Assembly: GCA_905116865.2 (NCBI GenBank)
Contig: CAJHNH020001149.1
Span: 1-64,000 of the forward strand
Direction of reading: 5' to 3'
From: Candidula unifasciata
Taxonomy: Eukaryota > Mollusca > Gastropoda > Stylommatophora > Geomitridae
Length of the DNA: 64,000 nt
Shown here one piece after another: positions 1-10,089 of the stretch. Position numbers and translations under genes: made by a program. Position 1 is the first letter of the stretch; the number at the start of each line of letters is the position of its first letter. The notes beneath the pieces are model-generated. The model ran no database searches, was not told the origin of the DNA, and was given only the letters and a program-made list of their open reading frames with translations.

Positions 1-291
1 CATAAATAAATGAAAAACATTTGTTGTGTGTCTGTTATTAATTTGTGAATAACTGTTTGTGGTATAAGTGTATAACTCTAAAACTCATCTCTGTAAATAA
101 TTGTACAGCTGTCTATTCCCTCCAATCTCCCCAACCGCTTCTATATTTTATAAATGTTCAACATAAACAGAAATGTGCTGTACCATTGTAAAATTACATT
201 TAACTTTATGTAAATAATAACCCATAAACGGTGTCTAGTAAGATAATGAAATACAATGTGAATATGTTTTTGTGTCCATATAATTTGTTTA
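1..291. other. AT-rich sequence without recognisable genes
   Basis: No open frame, splice-flanked exon or repeat that I recognise. Several AATAAA-like words occur (for example at the very start), so it could be the 3' flank of an upstream gene, but nothing shows that directly. Confidence 0.4.
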
Positions 292-435
292 TAACTTTTT
301 GAGTCCCAGGGGGTTTAGCATCACAGGCCCAGGGGGTAATAAAGAGAGTCATAAAATCGGCGCATTATGCGTTCATTGGGCTTCTAGGTAGGAACACATG
401 AACGTATGATGCGCTCCTTGGGACTCAAAGAGTTA
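292..435. mobile_element. Small MITE with ~19-bp terminal inverted repeats
   Basis: The left end (TAACTTTTTGAGTCCCAGG) and the reverse complement of the right end (TAACTCTTTGAGTCCCAAGG) match with few differences. Internal arms CGCATTATGCGTTCAT and ATGAACGTATGATGCG are also inverted. The right end abuts TTAA, which suggests piggyBac-type mobilisation, but the left flank (TTATAAC) is imperfect. There is no coding capacity. The family assignment is inference. Confidence 0.5.
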
Positions 436-879
436 AAATATTTTGAAATGTATGTCTATTGTATGATAAGTAATCATGTGTTTTGAAATAAATATGTAAT
501 GTTGTTGTTTCTTGACTTTGGCTTTGTTCCAGGATGGGGCAAAAACCATTTTAGTAGATAACTGTCTCTGACGTTTCGCTTCATCTTGCGTGTCTGTAAG
601 ACAGAGGCCGCCGTATAGAAACGCTGGAGAGCGTTTCGCTTCTCTTCGTTTTACCGTGTAATAGACGTTACCGCGGCTAGCTTCCCCCCCCCCCCCCCCC
701 GTTACCATCAAACACCAGACCAATCTGATGTCGCTCCGGCTTTTTCCTGACTTTTTTTTTCTTCTTCAGGTCACGACCCCATCAACAGCGTCCAAATTCC
801 CAGCCTACATCCACAGTCACAGTTCATCCAAAGACAAATCCACACACAGCAGTCCACGTTCAATCCACGGTCTAATTTA
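436..879. other. Unassigned sequence with a C17 run
   Basis: Contains an uninterrupted run of 17 C at 684-700 and otherwise unremarkable sequence. Short open frames here lack domain resemblance and look like chance. Confidence 0.4.
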
Positions 880-1309
880 CGGTGAGCTGGTCCGGGTATC
901 TAGTGGAAAAGAGTTTCTTATCCCTTTGAAAAGTCCATCGTGTACGAATTGTCTGCCAGTGTCTCTCTGCCAACTGCTAACAAAAGTCCAACATGTGTCC
1001 GGTAAACCAAAGTAAAGCTTGTCGCTCGGTCGTCCAGGCATGCGGACTGTTCTAATTACGCTGTCGCGGCGGCTTCTTATCTCACAGTACCTCCTTCGAA
1101 ACCACCAAGTCGTCTTGTCTCTGGCCGAAAGTATAACACCATCCGGTAATTCTGTGCGGCGGGTAAGCAGCCCTGAGCTTCATGAACTCAGGTGGGCCCA
1201 CCTCCGAATACGTTTAGGAATCGTGGGCCGAAACGTGTGTCGAAAGAGGATAATTTCTACTGATGACTGTAGATCCCCGCTGTACTTGCTCCCTGTGAGT
1301 TTATTCTTA
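880..1309 (+). mobile_element. R2-like retrotransposon 3' tail (unit 1, 5'-truncated)
   Basis: These 430 bases match 4880-5309 at every position I compared except 1164 (T versus G), at an offset of exactly 4000. The second copy is the 3' end and untranslated tail of a non-LTR element that follows directly. I therefore read 880-1309 as the tail of a first unit, truncated at its 5' side, with the next unit joined head-to-tail. An LTR-like reading is less likely because the coding region carries non-LTR domains. Confidence 0.7.
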
Positions 1310-1394
1310 TTGTACGTGGCTAGCCCACAAGACTACCAGGAAAGACTGGTGACTATCGGGAAAGTCCTTTTTTTGACACCTATGGAAAGACTGG

Positions 1395-1441
1395 CCCCCC
1401 GGTATCGCCGGGGGATAAACTGACATCTGGAGACAGATGTC
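1395..1441 (+). promoter_or_regulatory. Two adjacent RNA hairpins in the R2-like 5' leader
   Basis: The first is CCCCCGG / CCGGGGG around a TATCG loop (about 1395-1414). The second is GACATCTG / CAGATGTC (1422-1429 and 1434-1441), a perfect 8-bp stem closed by a GAGA tetraloop of the GNRA type. R2 elements are known to carry structured, self-cleaving 5' ends. I do not see the conserved core of a hammerhead and could not thread an HDV-type fold, so only the hairpins are claimed. Confidence 0.5.
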
Positions 1442-1510
1442 GACTGTGGACCGGGTTGATCACCCCTAACACAGTATAATACCTCCGATTGCGTTAAACC
1501 ACAATGAAAT

Positions 1511-1981
1511 ATGCCCCCAGGGCCTCCGAAAGGGGGGGAGAATGAAGGGCCCAATCTGATTGATACCCTCGTTGACGACCTTGCTAGCCCCCGGACTGAG
1601 ACACTCGCCCAAAGTCCGGGCTGGCTCTGTACATGTGGGAAAAGCTTCACGGGGTTGCATGGTCTGAGAACGCATGCCGGAAGAATGAAATGCGAGGGTG
1701 CTCCACGCAGTAAACGCCGTCGCAAAACTACTACTCCTGTGGTAGTTTCTGAGTCGTTAGGGAACGACGGGCAGGGGAAACCCCACTCGCCCGGAGAGGC
1801 CCATGACGTCGACTGCGGAGAAGCACCTTTGATGATTTCTGAAGAAGTGCGCTCCAGAATCAGGTTTCCACCTGCGAGCGAGAAGGTGGTGTGGTGTAAG
1901 TTGGAGGCTACATTATGTGAGGTACTTAAACAAACTCTAAACAAGAAGTCGCTAGGCGACAAGCTTACTAAATTTGGGTGA
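1511..1981 (+). pseudogene. R2-like ORF, N-terminal zinc-finger part
   Basis: A 156-codon open stretch. Residues C40, C42, H55 and C61 form a CCHC finger (WLCTCGKSF ... GLRTHAGRMKC), followed by a basic SKRRRK segment. In R2-class proteins such N-terminal fingers bind the DNA target. The segment is read in a different frame from the RT downstream; continuing frames (1974-2216, 2098-2337, 2186-2449) each carry pieces of the linker, showing successive frameshifts. I chose the ATG at 1511 because a GC-rich leader precedes it, but an ATG at 1504 is in another frame and the true start is uncertain. Confidence 0.65.
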
Positions 1982-2384
1982 TGTAATATATGAACACTGC
2001 TCCCGCGAGTTCGGGACAGTAGTTAAGGCACAGCCGGGTGCCAAGCAGAATACTAGCAGGAGGCAGAGGGACATTCTGAAGTGTCGGGCAGACAAGAATG
2101 CCCTCAGAAAAACAGTTCAAAGCCGCTACGGGCAGCGAACGGGAGGGGCTGTACGAAGTGTGGGTGCATTTAAAGAACAAACACAGTGCCCTCTGTCGCG
2201 CCGAGCGTTTCTGTAACAACAGACGAAGAACTAAAAGGGAGCGAGAGAAATTCTTTAGGGACCCGTATCAGTTTGCCCGAGGTCTATTCGAGCAACCGAA
2301 GTCTGGGACTCTGGTTGTCAGTCAGAAAAGAACTTGAGCTACATCTAAGCAAGATGTACTCTGATAAGAAGAGGAGAGAGCCTC

Positions 2385-4605
2385 TTGATGACAATCCAGA
2401 GATCCTTAGCGGACTCAAACAGCCTTCGGTGCCGAAGGGTACCATTTAAACTGGTACCTCCCCTTTGGTCTGAGGTTGAGGACGTTGTGAAAAAAGCCAG
2501 CGGCAAGTCTGCCCCAGGTCCGAACGGTGTTCCGTACGTTCTTTACAAGCGTTGCCCGAAAATCCTAAAAATGCTTCACGTCTTGTTGAGACAAGCGTGG
2601 ATCCGCAATCACATATGTCCAGAGTGGTCAAAGGCAAATGGGGTCTACATTCCCAAAGAGCAGGACTCGAAGAGTCTTTCCCAATTCAGGCCCATCTCGC
2701 TGTTGAATGTTGAGGGTAAGATATTCTTCTCAGTCATGGCTCGCCGGCTCACACAGTATCTGATGACTAACAAGTACATAGATACGAGTGTTCAGAAGGG
2801 TGGCATTCCAGGCGTTCCTGGGTGCCTTGAACACGCGACCATGATCTGGGAGGCTATCCAGAGAGCCAAGCATGAGAGAACCAATTTGCACGTTATATGG
2901 TTGGACTTAGCCAACGCCTACGGGGCAGTCCCCCATAGGCTACTGTGGCGAGCCCTTCGCATGTTTCACGTACCGACACAGATCAGTCAAATGGTCGAGC
3001 AATATTTCTCTAAGTTCGCTTTGCGCTTCTCTACCTCGACGTTTACCACGAGGTGGACTGAGTTGCAGATTGGGATAGCTATGGGGTGTACGATCTCACC
3101 TATACTGTTTGTCATGGCAATGCAGATCATGTTGGACGGGGCGGCCGGCTACGGACTGGGCCTTCAAATAGGGGATCACTGGTTGCCGCCACTGCGCGCA
3201 TTTTTATGGATGACACGACTATTATAACGGGCAGCGAGGAGTCTGCCCGCACGATCCTGAATAGATTGGACGCGGTGGTCCAATGGAGCGGTATGCAGTT
3301 CAAACCGCAGAAGTCGAGGAGTCTGTCAATCCATAAGGGCAAAGTGTCGGCGATCAGTTTTACGGTGGCAAGGAACAAGATCCCTACGGTTCTGGAGGAA
3401 CCGGTGAAGAGTCTCGGTCGCGTTTACGATTCGAAGTTATCTGACAGAGCGGAAGTCCGGCGAATACATGAGTCACTGGCTACAGGCCTGCTCGCGATCG
3501 AGCGATGCAGGCTGGTCGGAAAATTCAAGGTATGGTGTCTCCAATTCATGTTGATTCCGAAGCTTCTATGGCCACTGCTAGTCTACGAGGTGACGATGAC
3601 TGCAGTTGAAGCCATGGAAAAGAAAATCAACACAGCCTTAAGAAAGTGGATTGGTGCACCGCCTTGTCTGACCGACGTGGCTCTGTATTGTAAACAGGCT
3701 AAGCTGGTACTTCCGTTCAAGTCAATAACCGAAGAGTTTAAAGTCGGCAAAGTTAGGCTCGCCATGCTCTTGCGCGAGTCCTCAGACCCAAATGTCATCG
3801 CTGTCCAGCCCGCTCTAAAGACTGGCCAGAAGTGGAGAGTCCTCGATGCGATTGAATCTGCTCAGAACGCACTAAAATTGAAGGAGGTGATGGGTTACAC
3901 ACAAACCGACCGTCGAGGCCTAGGGCACGGGAAAGTCAATTGGTGGTCAAAGGCCTCAGCCAAAGAGCGCCGAGACATGGTGATACAAACGGTGAGAGAC
4001 AACGAAAACGAGGTTCGGGTCCAGAAAGCAGCCCAACAGTCGCAGCAGGGCCATTGGGTCAGCCTGGAGAGCGCATTGCCTAGAATACTCACATGGGGTG
4101 AGATCTGGCGGATGACCCCGCTGCGACTGAGCTTTATCGTTCGTTCGGCGTACGATGTATTACCGTCCGGTGTCAACATGGTTAAATGGTCTGCGACCAA
4201 CGATCCGACTTGCCCGTTGTGCAAATCAAAACAAACTCTTGAGCACGTCCTGTCCGCGTGCAGGAAAGCCCTAGGTCAAGGCCGATATACCTGGCGCCAC
4301 AACAAGGTGCTAAAGGAGTTAGCAGCCGTTGTCGACCAGGCTAGAATGAGGGCTAACGCCAGAGCCAGTTCTAGTATCGCCCCCATTCGTTTCCTCAAGG
4401 CTGGGCAGGTTTCGATTGGTAAGGTCAACAAAAACGCATTCGCTCCATCTGCGCTAGACTCTGCGAGGGACTGGTTACTGGCGGTTGATCTGCCAGGACA
4501 TGAACGGTATCCCGAGTTGATCCGTAAAAACCGGCCTGCGACCGGACATCGTTCTCCATTCAGCGCAAAAACGGCAACTCATCCTGATTGAGTTGACGGT
4601 CCCGT
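2385..4605 (+). pseudogene. R2-like reverse transcriptase, CCHC and endonuclease region (frameshifted)
   Basis: RT landmarks in order: GKSAPGPNGVPY; SQFRPISLLNVEGK; VIWLDLANAYGAVPH, which holds the first catalytic aspartate; GIAMGCTISPILF; and FMDD near 3203-3214, the catalytic pair. The frame used to about 3227 passes to the 3086-4591 frame before FMDD, so one indel lies in the overlap. The C-terminal part carries the CCHC knuckle near 4210-4260 and a conserved RYTWRHNKVLKEL stretch, then changes frame again at the A5 run at 4526-4530. The endonuclease (RPD, IELTVPFE, K-Y) continues to about 4870. The family is clear; exact clade needs a tree. Confidence 0.8.
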
Positions 4606-4879
4606 TTGAGTCGCGTATGGAGGAGAATCACTTGTACAAGCTCGAAAAGTACAGTGATTTAGCAGCCGGTTTGAGGAGAAACGAGGCTTACACAGTGCGG
4701 GTATTTGCCGTCGAAGTGGGAGCGAGAGGCCTCGTTTCCACTTCGCTCTACAATGTGGTGAAAGAATTAGGATTGCGCGGTAATGAACGGAAACGGGCAC
4801 TCAAAAAACTTGGTGAGGTGGCCGAAAAGGGCATCCAGCTGGCTTTGGACGCAGCGCAACAACGTAGGGGACGGGGCCT

Positions 4880-5309
4880 CGGTGAGCTGGTCCGGGTATC
4901 TAGTGGAAAAGAGTTTCTTATCCCTTTGAAAAGTCCATCGTGTACGAATTGTCTGCCAGTGTCTCTCTGCCAACTGCTAACAAAAGTCCAACATGTGTCC
5001 GGTAAACCAAAGTAAAGCTTGTCGCTCGGTCGTCCAGGCATGCGGACTGTTCTAATTACGCTGTCGCGGCGGCTTCTTATCTCACAGTACCTCCTTCGAA
5101 ACCACCAAGTCGTCTTGTCTCTGGCCGAAAGTATAACACCATCCGGTAATTCTGTGCGGCGGGGAAGCAGCCCTGAGCTTCATGAACTCAGGTGGGCCCA
5201 CCTCCGAATACGTTTAGGAATCGTGGGCCGAAACGTGTGTCGAAAGAGGATAATTTCTACTGATGACTGTAGATCCCCGCTGTACTTGCTCCCTGTGAGT
5301 TTATTCTTA
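4880..5309 (+). repeat. 3' tail of R2-like unit 2 (direct repeat of 880-1309)
   Basis: Begins at GGTGAGCTGGTCCGG just after the endonuclease C-terminus and ends at TTTATTCTTA, where it meets unit 3. Its near-perfect identity to 880-1309 contrasts with the decayed coding region, so either the duplication is recent or the assembly has copied a tail. Confidence 0.75.
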
Positions 5310-6750
5310 CAACTATATCCACAATCCGCATATAATACGGATCTAAAGCGGCTCCTACTACTATCTGCTAAGAAAGCACTGAATTTGAGAGAAGTCATGT
5401 GTTACACACAAACCAACCGTTGCTGCCTAGGGCATGGAAAAGTCAACTCGTGGTCCAAAGCCTCGACTAACGAGCGCAGAGACACGGTAAAGGACGCCGA
5501 AAACGATACTTAGGTCCAAAAAGCCGCACAGCAGTCGCAGCAAGGCTAGTGGATCGGCTTCGAGAGCGCTTTGCTACGAATACTCACATGGGGTGAGATC
5601 TGGCGAATGGCCCCGCTGCTGCCGAGCTTTGTCATAAGATCTGCTTATAATGTGTTACTTTCTGACGTCAACATAGCCAAGTGGTCTGTGACCACCGACC
5701 CGACATGTCCTCTATGCAGAGCTAAGGGGACGATCGAGGACGTATTGTCCGCGTGTAGAAAACCCCTATGTCAGGGATGATATACATGGCGCCACAATAA
5801 TGTGCTGAAAGAGTTAGCGGACGTTGTGAACCAAGCAAGGATGAGGACCAACGCGAGGGCTAATCTTAACGCACCCCCCTCCCCCTCCTCCCATGCGCCT
5901 ACTCTTGGCTGGGCAGATTTCAAAAGGTAAATTCAACAAAGTCGAATACTCTCCATCAATATTTGACTGTACGGGATTGGACACTGGCGGTCGATCTGCC
6001 TGGTTTCGAAAAGTACTCAGAGTCAATCCGAAAGACTGACCTGAGACCAGACTTGGTCCTAAACTCTGTGGAAAAACTCCATCCCATCCTGATGGAGATG
6101 ACCGTGCCGTACGAGTCGCGAATTAAAGAAAATCGAAAGCTCGAAAAGTCCGGTGGACTCGTGGCCGGTCTAAGGAGAGACGCAGTACGCAATAAAAATC
6201 TTCGCCGTCGAGGTAGGCGCGAAAGGACTTAGCTCCACTTCCACATACAATGTGCTAAGGCAGCTGGGCTTGCCAGGGAAAGAGCGAAAAGGGTCACTAA
6301 AAAATTGGGCGAAGCAGGTGAAAGGTCTTCGAGCTGGCTTTGAACACAACGGAACGTGGAGGGCAATAGGTCTCGGTAGACTGTTCCAAGAACCTAGTGG
6401 AAAAGAGCTTTTCATCCGTAACAGCCAAAGTGCCCGATAAATTTCTGGCAGTGTCTCTCTGCCAACTGCCAAAGTCTAACGTCTTTCGTAAGCTTGTCAG
6501 TCTGGTCGTGAAGATAGTCAGCTAATTTGCTATCGCAACGACAAATATAACACCAAATCTCAAAGCCGTAATATCGTCTTTACCATGTCCGAGAGTCTGA
6601 TAAAGCCCAGCAGGGGAAGATCTTGGCCTGGAGTCATGACCCAGGTTGGCCCACCCTCCGAGACTGTATAGGAAGTATTGAAGTAAACTGATAAACGGTG
6701 GACCAATGCTGTGCATGCTTCCCTGTGGAGTTCTTATTATTGGCAACCCT
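5310..6750 (+). mobile_element. R2-like unit 3, 5'-truncated and diverged
   Basis: Starts in the region equivalent to about 3820 of unit 2 and runs through the knuckle, the endonuclease (LRPDLVL, MEMTVPYESR near 6045-6120) and a tail ending near GGAGTTCTTATTATTGG (about 6730). In-frame stops occur (for example after CRKPLCQG near 5778). A pyrimidine run (about 5873-5892) interrupts the linker. The knuckle reads CPLCRAKGTIEDVLSAC, so the zinc-ligand histidine is aspartate. It is much more diverged than the 430-bp tail repeats, so it is a separate, older insertion. Confidence 0.7.
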
Positions 6751-6819
6751 ATTTAAGAACTTCGCTATGCAGATGACTCTGTTCTCTTTTCGAACAATGT
6801 AAAGGAAATATAAAATGTA

Positions 6820-7198
6820 ACATGTGTTTCCAAAAAGAAGTGAAGATAAAAACCTATTCTTGAATTTAAGGATAACGGAAATAATGTCCAGAGACAAAAG
6901 TTGGCTGTCAGCCAAAATAACAATAAATGGTAAAGAAATTGAAAATGACTTTGAATATCTAGGCTCTATAATAAATAGCAACGGAGACTGTTTGACAGAA
7001 GTCAAAAGGAGGATGACCATAGCAATGCAAAGATTAAACAGCCTTAAAAGTCGATGGTTAAGTACCAGCAAGGAAATAAAACTTAAAATTTTGAGAGTAT
7101 GCATCTTCCCTGTAGCAACATACGGATGTGGGCCGTGGACTGTCAAAGTTAAACTTTTGAGAGCATGTATCGGATATGAGTCGTGGACTTTCTCCCAG

Positions 7199-7200
<2 letters not shown>
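6820..7200 (+). pseudogene. RTE-type reverse transcriptase C-terminal fragment
   Basis: The frame contains INGKEIENDFEYLGSII, EVKRRMTIAMQRLNSLKSRW and CIFPVATYGC, the hallmark thumb-region motifs of RTE/jockey-like reverse transcriptases (FEYLGS ... ATYGCESW). It lacks the catalytic YADD block. A second, shortened copy of the ACIF...YGC segment follows at about 7156-7190. The counterpart in copy B lies at 41110-41630. Confidence 0.75.

Positions 7201-7201
<1 letters not shown>

Positions 7202-7281
<80 letters not shown>
7202..7281. repeat. (GA)n microsatellite
   Basis: About 40 uninterrupted GA units starting directly after CAGTCC at the end of the RT fragment. The same element position in copy B (41631-41680) also carries a GA run. 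Confidence 0.95.
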
Positions 7282-7285
<4 letters not shown>

Positions 7286-7289
7286 GGGG

Positions 7290-7690
7290 TTTTTGAGTTG
7301 AAATACTATAGAAAGATTATCAGAATACCTTGGACACACACAAACACATAAGAAGAAATACTGACATTTTAAAAGATTTGAACATCAACGAAGATTGGCT
7401 CACAAACAGCATCTTGTCTGGGAAGATTGGCTCATAAACAGCATCTTGTGTGGGAAGCTGAAAACAATGTTAGTTTTATCAAGCGCCATGCGGACTGGGG
7501 AAAACAGTATCAGAAGGCATCGTACCAGGAAAGAGGGGCAGGGGCTGACCACCACGAAGATGGCACATGATATTAGTGATTTCTTGAATATGAAAGTACA
7601 TGAGGCGGGAGAGCTGTCGGGAGACCTAGTTTCTATCAGGCAGGCTGTGATGAGAGCGACGCTCTTCAAAGTCCTGCTATATTATCATGA
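7290..7690 (+). pseudogene. RTE 3' end remnant
   Basis: Shares sequence with 43640-43830 and 26376-26590 (ATCTTGT...AAGCTGA, ATATCAAGCGCCATGCGGA, AGGGGCAGGGGCTGACCA). It encodes fragments resembling the C-terminal tail of RTE proteins. A 35-bp stretch (GAAGATTGGCTCA...) is locally duplicated at about 7392-7460. Confidence 0.55.
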
Positions 7691-7699
7691 TGTTGATTG

Positions 7700-8200
7700 A
7701 TTACTAGAGGATGAATGAGAAATATTATACATACTAGCTTAATTATTTAGTACACACTGCATCATTACTTCTCCGCTCTCTTATATCTTGTACTATTAAA
7801 GTGTGTACTTAAAACGCCTTGACCTTCGACCTTATCGTTAAACATCGTGCATATATTTTTCTTTTATCATGTAATTAATTGCACTTGACAATTGCGCCTC
7901 AATTCCCCATATTTAATAACAAGTTTATTTATCAACATTTAGAGATACCAAAGTACAAGTATGCAAGTTCCCAAGTTGGCCACCAAGGGCGTCATTACCT
8001 GGCGTCTAAGGTATTTTGAAGACACCCCCGCCCCACCCCCCACCCCCGCCTCCTACTAAATATATTTGAGGGCCGGATGCTATGTTGACCCCACTTGTTC
8101 CTCTCTTCTCCATTATAACAACGTAGAGAAGTTCTCTAGAAGTTTATGTTTATTTAAAAAAACTAAAAACTTTAATTTATTTGCAGTTCAGCATCTTATT
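7700..8200. other. Non-coding, conserved with copy B 43850-44350
   Basis: No gene seen. Contains a C-rich stretch (8025-8050) and aligns with the copy B region that has undergone a local 254-bp duplication. Confidence 0.4.
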
Positions 8201-8204
8201 ATTG

Positions 8205-8480
8205 TTATCGTGGTCATTATTATTTAGCCGTTAAGGTTTACTGCTGCAGAAAACATCCGCTTCCATTCATCTCTGTCTTTGGTCTTTTCTTACCAGTTGG
8301 TGTCACCAAGTGTTTGTAAGTCTGTCTGGATATTATCTCTCCATCGTCTTCTCCCAATTGCATCGTAGCCCACAATCATTCAGCTCCCTTGTGTATACAA
8401 TTATTACCTCTCTGTCATCTGACATTCTCTCAATATGCCCCAAGCATTTCAGTCCATTAGCTCTCATGATGCCAATGAGA
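8205..8480 (-). pseudogene. Antisense RT 3' tail fragment
   Basis: Reverse complement reads like the common RT tail GRRRWRDNIQTDLQTLG. The same 200-bp family recurs at 25137-25380, 34230-34360, 44735-44960 and 58430-58640 (antisense) and 35800-35950 (sense). Confidence 0.6.
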
Positions 8481-8519
8481 AATTATTATCATTTTTAATA
8501 TTATTACTATTACTATTAG

Positions 8520-8890
8520 TATAAACCAGGAGAGAAAGAAATACTGGCATCCTAAAAGATCTAAACTTCAAAGCAGATTCTCTAGTAAACGGCAGCTTGT
8601 TTTGGAAACTAAAATATGTTGGCCAACCAAGCGTCAAGGCCGATTGAAAAGAATAATAGCAGAAGGCATGGTGCTAGCAAGGAGGGGCAGGGGCTGACCA
8701 GCACGAAGATGGACATATGACGAAAGTTACACTGTGGGTAGTACAGTGCATGAGGCCAGAGAGTTGGCGAGAGAACGAGTTTCTTTCATTCAGACCGTGA
8801 TGGGGGCGACGTTCTGCAAAGGACATGCTACATTATTATTATTTGTATTTTTATCCTCATTATTATTATTATTAATGTTGTCCTTTTTGT
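8520..8890 (+). pseudogene. RT 3' tail ending in (TTA)n
   Basis: Reads as degraded RT tail: GMVLARRGRG, the EARELARERVSF block and ATFCKGHAT at the end, followed immediately by (TTA)n from about 8831. The pair in copy B is 45020-45380. The simple-repeat tail is typical of RTE/CR1-like 3' ends. Confidence 0.6.
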
Positions 8891-9279
8891 TATTAGGATT
8901 ACTTAAAAGCACTAAAAAGAGGCTCACCCCACTCCCCCATGTCCTCTTTCTGTCAGCGCCTCTGTTTGGCATCATCCACTCAACAATGACATTGCTAGAA
9001 AGGAAACCGGTTTATAAAGTTCAGAACTGTGTGTATGTGTCATGACTGGCCGACTTAACACTGTATGTTATCTGCCAAGTTTATGGGACGTGTAGATAAA
9101 GTCTCTTTTTGCCTGTCTGGATGTGCGAAGTCTAGCAGTACCAGTAAATTGTGAACTGCTGACTAAAGTTTATTAACACTTTACTGAAGTTTCCTTAACC
9201 GAAACGTGTCCTGTGAAAGTAAGTATTTGATTGTAAAGTAAGTATTTGAAAGTAAGTAATCAATCTGTTGCTGTCCCAA

Positions 9280-9475
9280 TATGGAACCCAATTTTTCCTT
9301 ATTTAAAAGCCCCACCCCAGCTGTGTCAGAAGTTCTGATTAAATCTAACGTTTGAACGGGATTTCTGGGACTTGCGCCCGGGGGATTCTCATCCGAATGA
9401 TGGCACTTTGTGTCACTGGGCGTTTTTTGCTCGTTGTGCTGTCCTGGTGGGGATAAATTTCATTCACCAGTACTT
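9280..9475 (+). mobile_element. Short SINE-like repeat, family X
   Basis: Contains the family core AAAAGCCCCACCC...TTCTCATCCGAATGATGGCAC...TGTGTCACTGGGCG. Nine copies occur in the window; see 33147, 51861 and 55229 for copies with target-site duplications. Confidence 0.6.
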
Positions 9476-9743
9476 TGATTACATGATTCATGTTCATCTG
9501 TATGGCTTTTGAGCCTCCACGTCGCGAACATAACAGCTGTCATTGTTCAAGAACATAATTCATAAGTGGATTCATATCTATATGTTATTTATAATAAATT
9601 ATTTCATTTATTACCAGGATTTTGGGGGGAAAAGGTGGAAACACCGGTGTTATATTTTCTGACTTATGTTACTTTTGGTAATAATAGTCTAGTTATAAAA
9701 AAAAAATATGTCTGTGTGTGTAAGTTAGCCTTTCCTTTTTTTC

Positions 9744-9763
9744 GGGGGGGGGGGGGGGGGGGG
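9744..9763. repeat. G20 homopolymer
   Basis: Twenty G in a row immediately 5' of a SINE. Confidence 0.9.
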
Positions 9764-9770
9764 AGGAGGA

Positions 9771-10085
9771 GCTGCGTGGTCTCGAGGCTTGGTGTTCGCC
9801 CCGAGTGCTAGAGGTTTTGGGTTCACTCTCCGGTAAGGGCTGTGATTTTTTTCACGTGGATTTGGACTTCTAGTAATTTTTTCTGGTCTCTGGGTAGTGT
9901 GATCAGACGCCCGTGTGCATTGTTGCTCAGGTAAAAAAATACTTTGGCAATTGGAAATCGAAAAGAGAAGCCTAACGGCGCTGCCCGAGCAAAACTGTGA
10001 GTTGAAAATCTACCTAAAGTATTTCAGGATCCTCGTTGGTGCCACAGAGCCTGTGAACTGTGTGGATCTTCTTGGAGCTCAGATT
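9771..10085 (+). mobile_element. tRNA-derived SINE
   Basis: The head GCTGCGTGGTCTCGAGG ... GGGTTCACTCTCCGG has the spacing of pol III A and B boxes in a tRNA-like gene, then a shared body (GGACTTCTAGT, GTGTGCATTG, TTGGAAATCGAAAAGAGAAG, GCGCTGCCCG). Copies: 47245-47565 (sense) and 53305-53602 (antisense, where the B box reads GGCTTGAACCC). It is not a functional tRNA gene: no complete cloverleaf is visible. Confidence 0.7.
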
Positions 10086-10089
10086 TGAG

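Larger units (their letters stand above)
1310..5309 (+). mobile_element. R2-like non-LTR retrotransposon, near full length, decayed (unit 2)
   Basis: In order: a structured 5' leader (1310-1510), an N-terminal CCHC finger, a reverse transcriptase, a second CCHC knuckle (about 4210-4260, CPLCKSKQTLEHVLSAC), a restriction-like endonuclease with RPD then IELTVPFE (about 4539-4605), and a 3' tail (4880-5309). This order is that of the R2/NeSL class of site-preferring retrotransposons, which nick a chromosomal target and prime reverse transcription on it. The reading frame shifts at least six times between 1511 and 5015, so the copy is dead. One shift is visible as an A5 run at 4526-4530 just before the endonuclease RPD motif, where the related unit 3 shows the frame should run on. 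It sits between a unit-1 tail and a truncated unit 3. Confidence 0.8.

Noticed and set aside
1395..1441. Hammerhead ribozyme in the R2-like leader
   Set aside because: No CTGANGA...GAAA core is present around the stems; only hairpins can be claimed.
880..5309. 430-bp direct repeats read as LTRs of an LTR retrotransposon
   Set aside because: Internal coding is R2-like (CCHC finger, RT, knuckle, restriction-like endonuclease), there is no gag, protease, RNase H or integrase, and the ends are not TG...CA.
7058..7351. Arg-Glu and Ser-Leu repeat frames over the GA runs (also at 41497-41819)
   Set aside because: Translations of a (GA)n microsatellite extending an RT pseudogene frame.
9771..9835. 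tRNA gene call over A/B-box sequence
   Set aside because: Only the promoter boxes are preserved, it has a non-tRNA body, and it is repeated as a SINE at 47245 and 53305.
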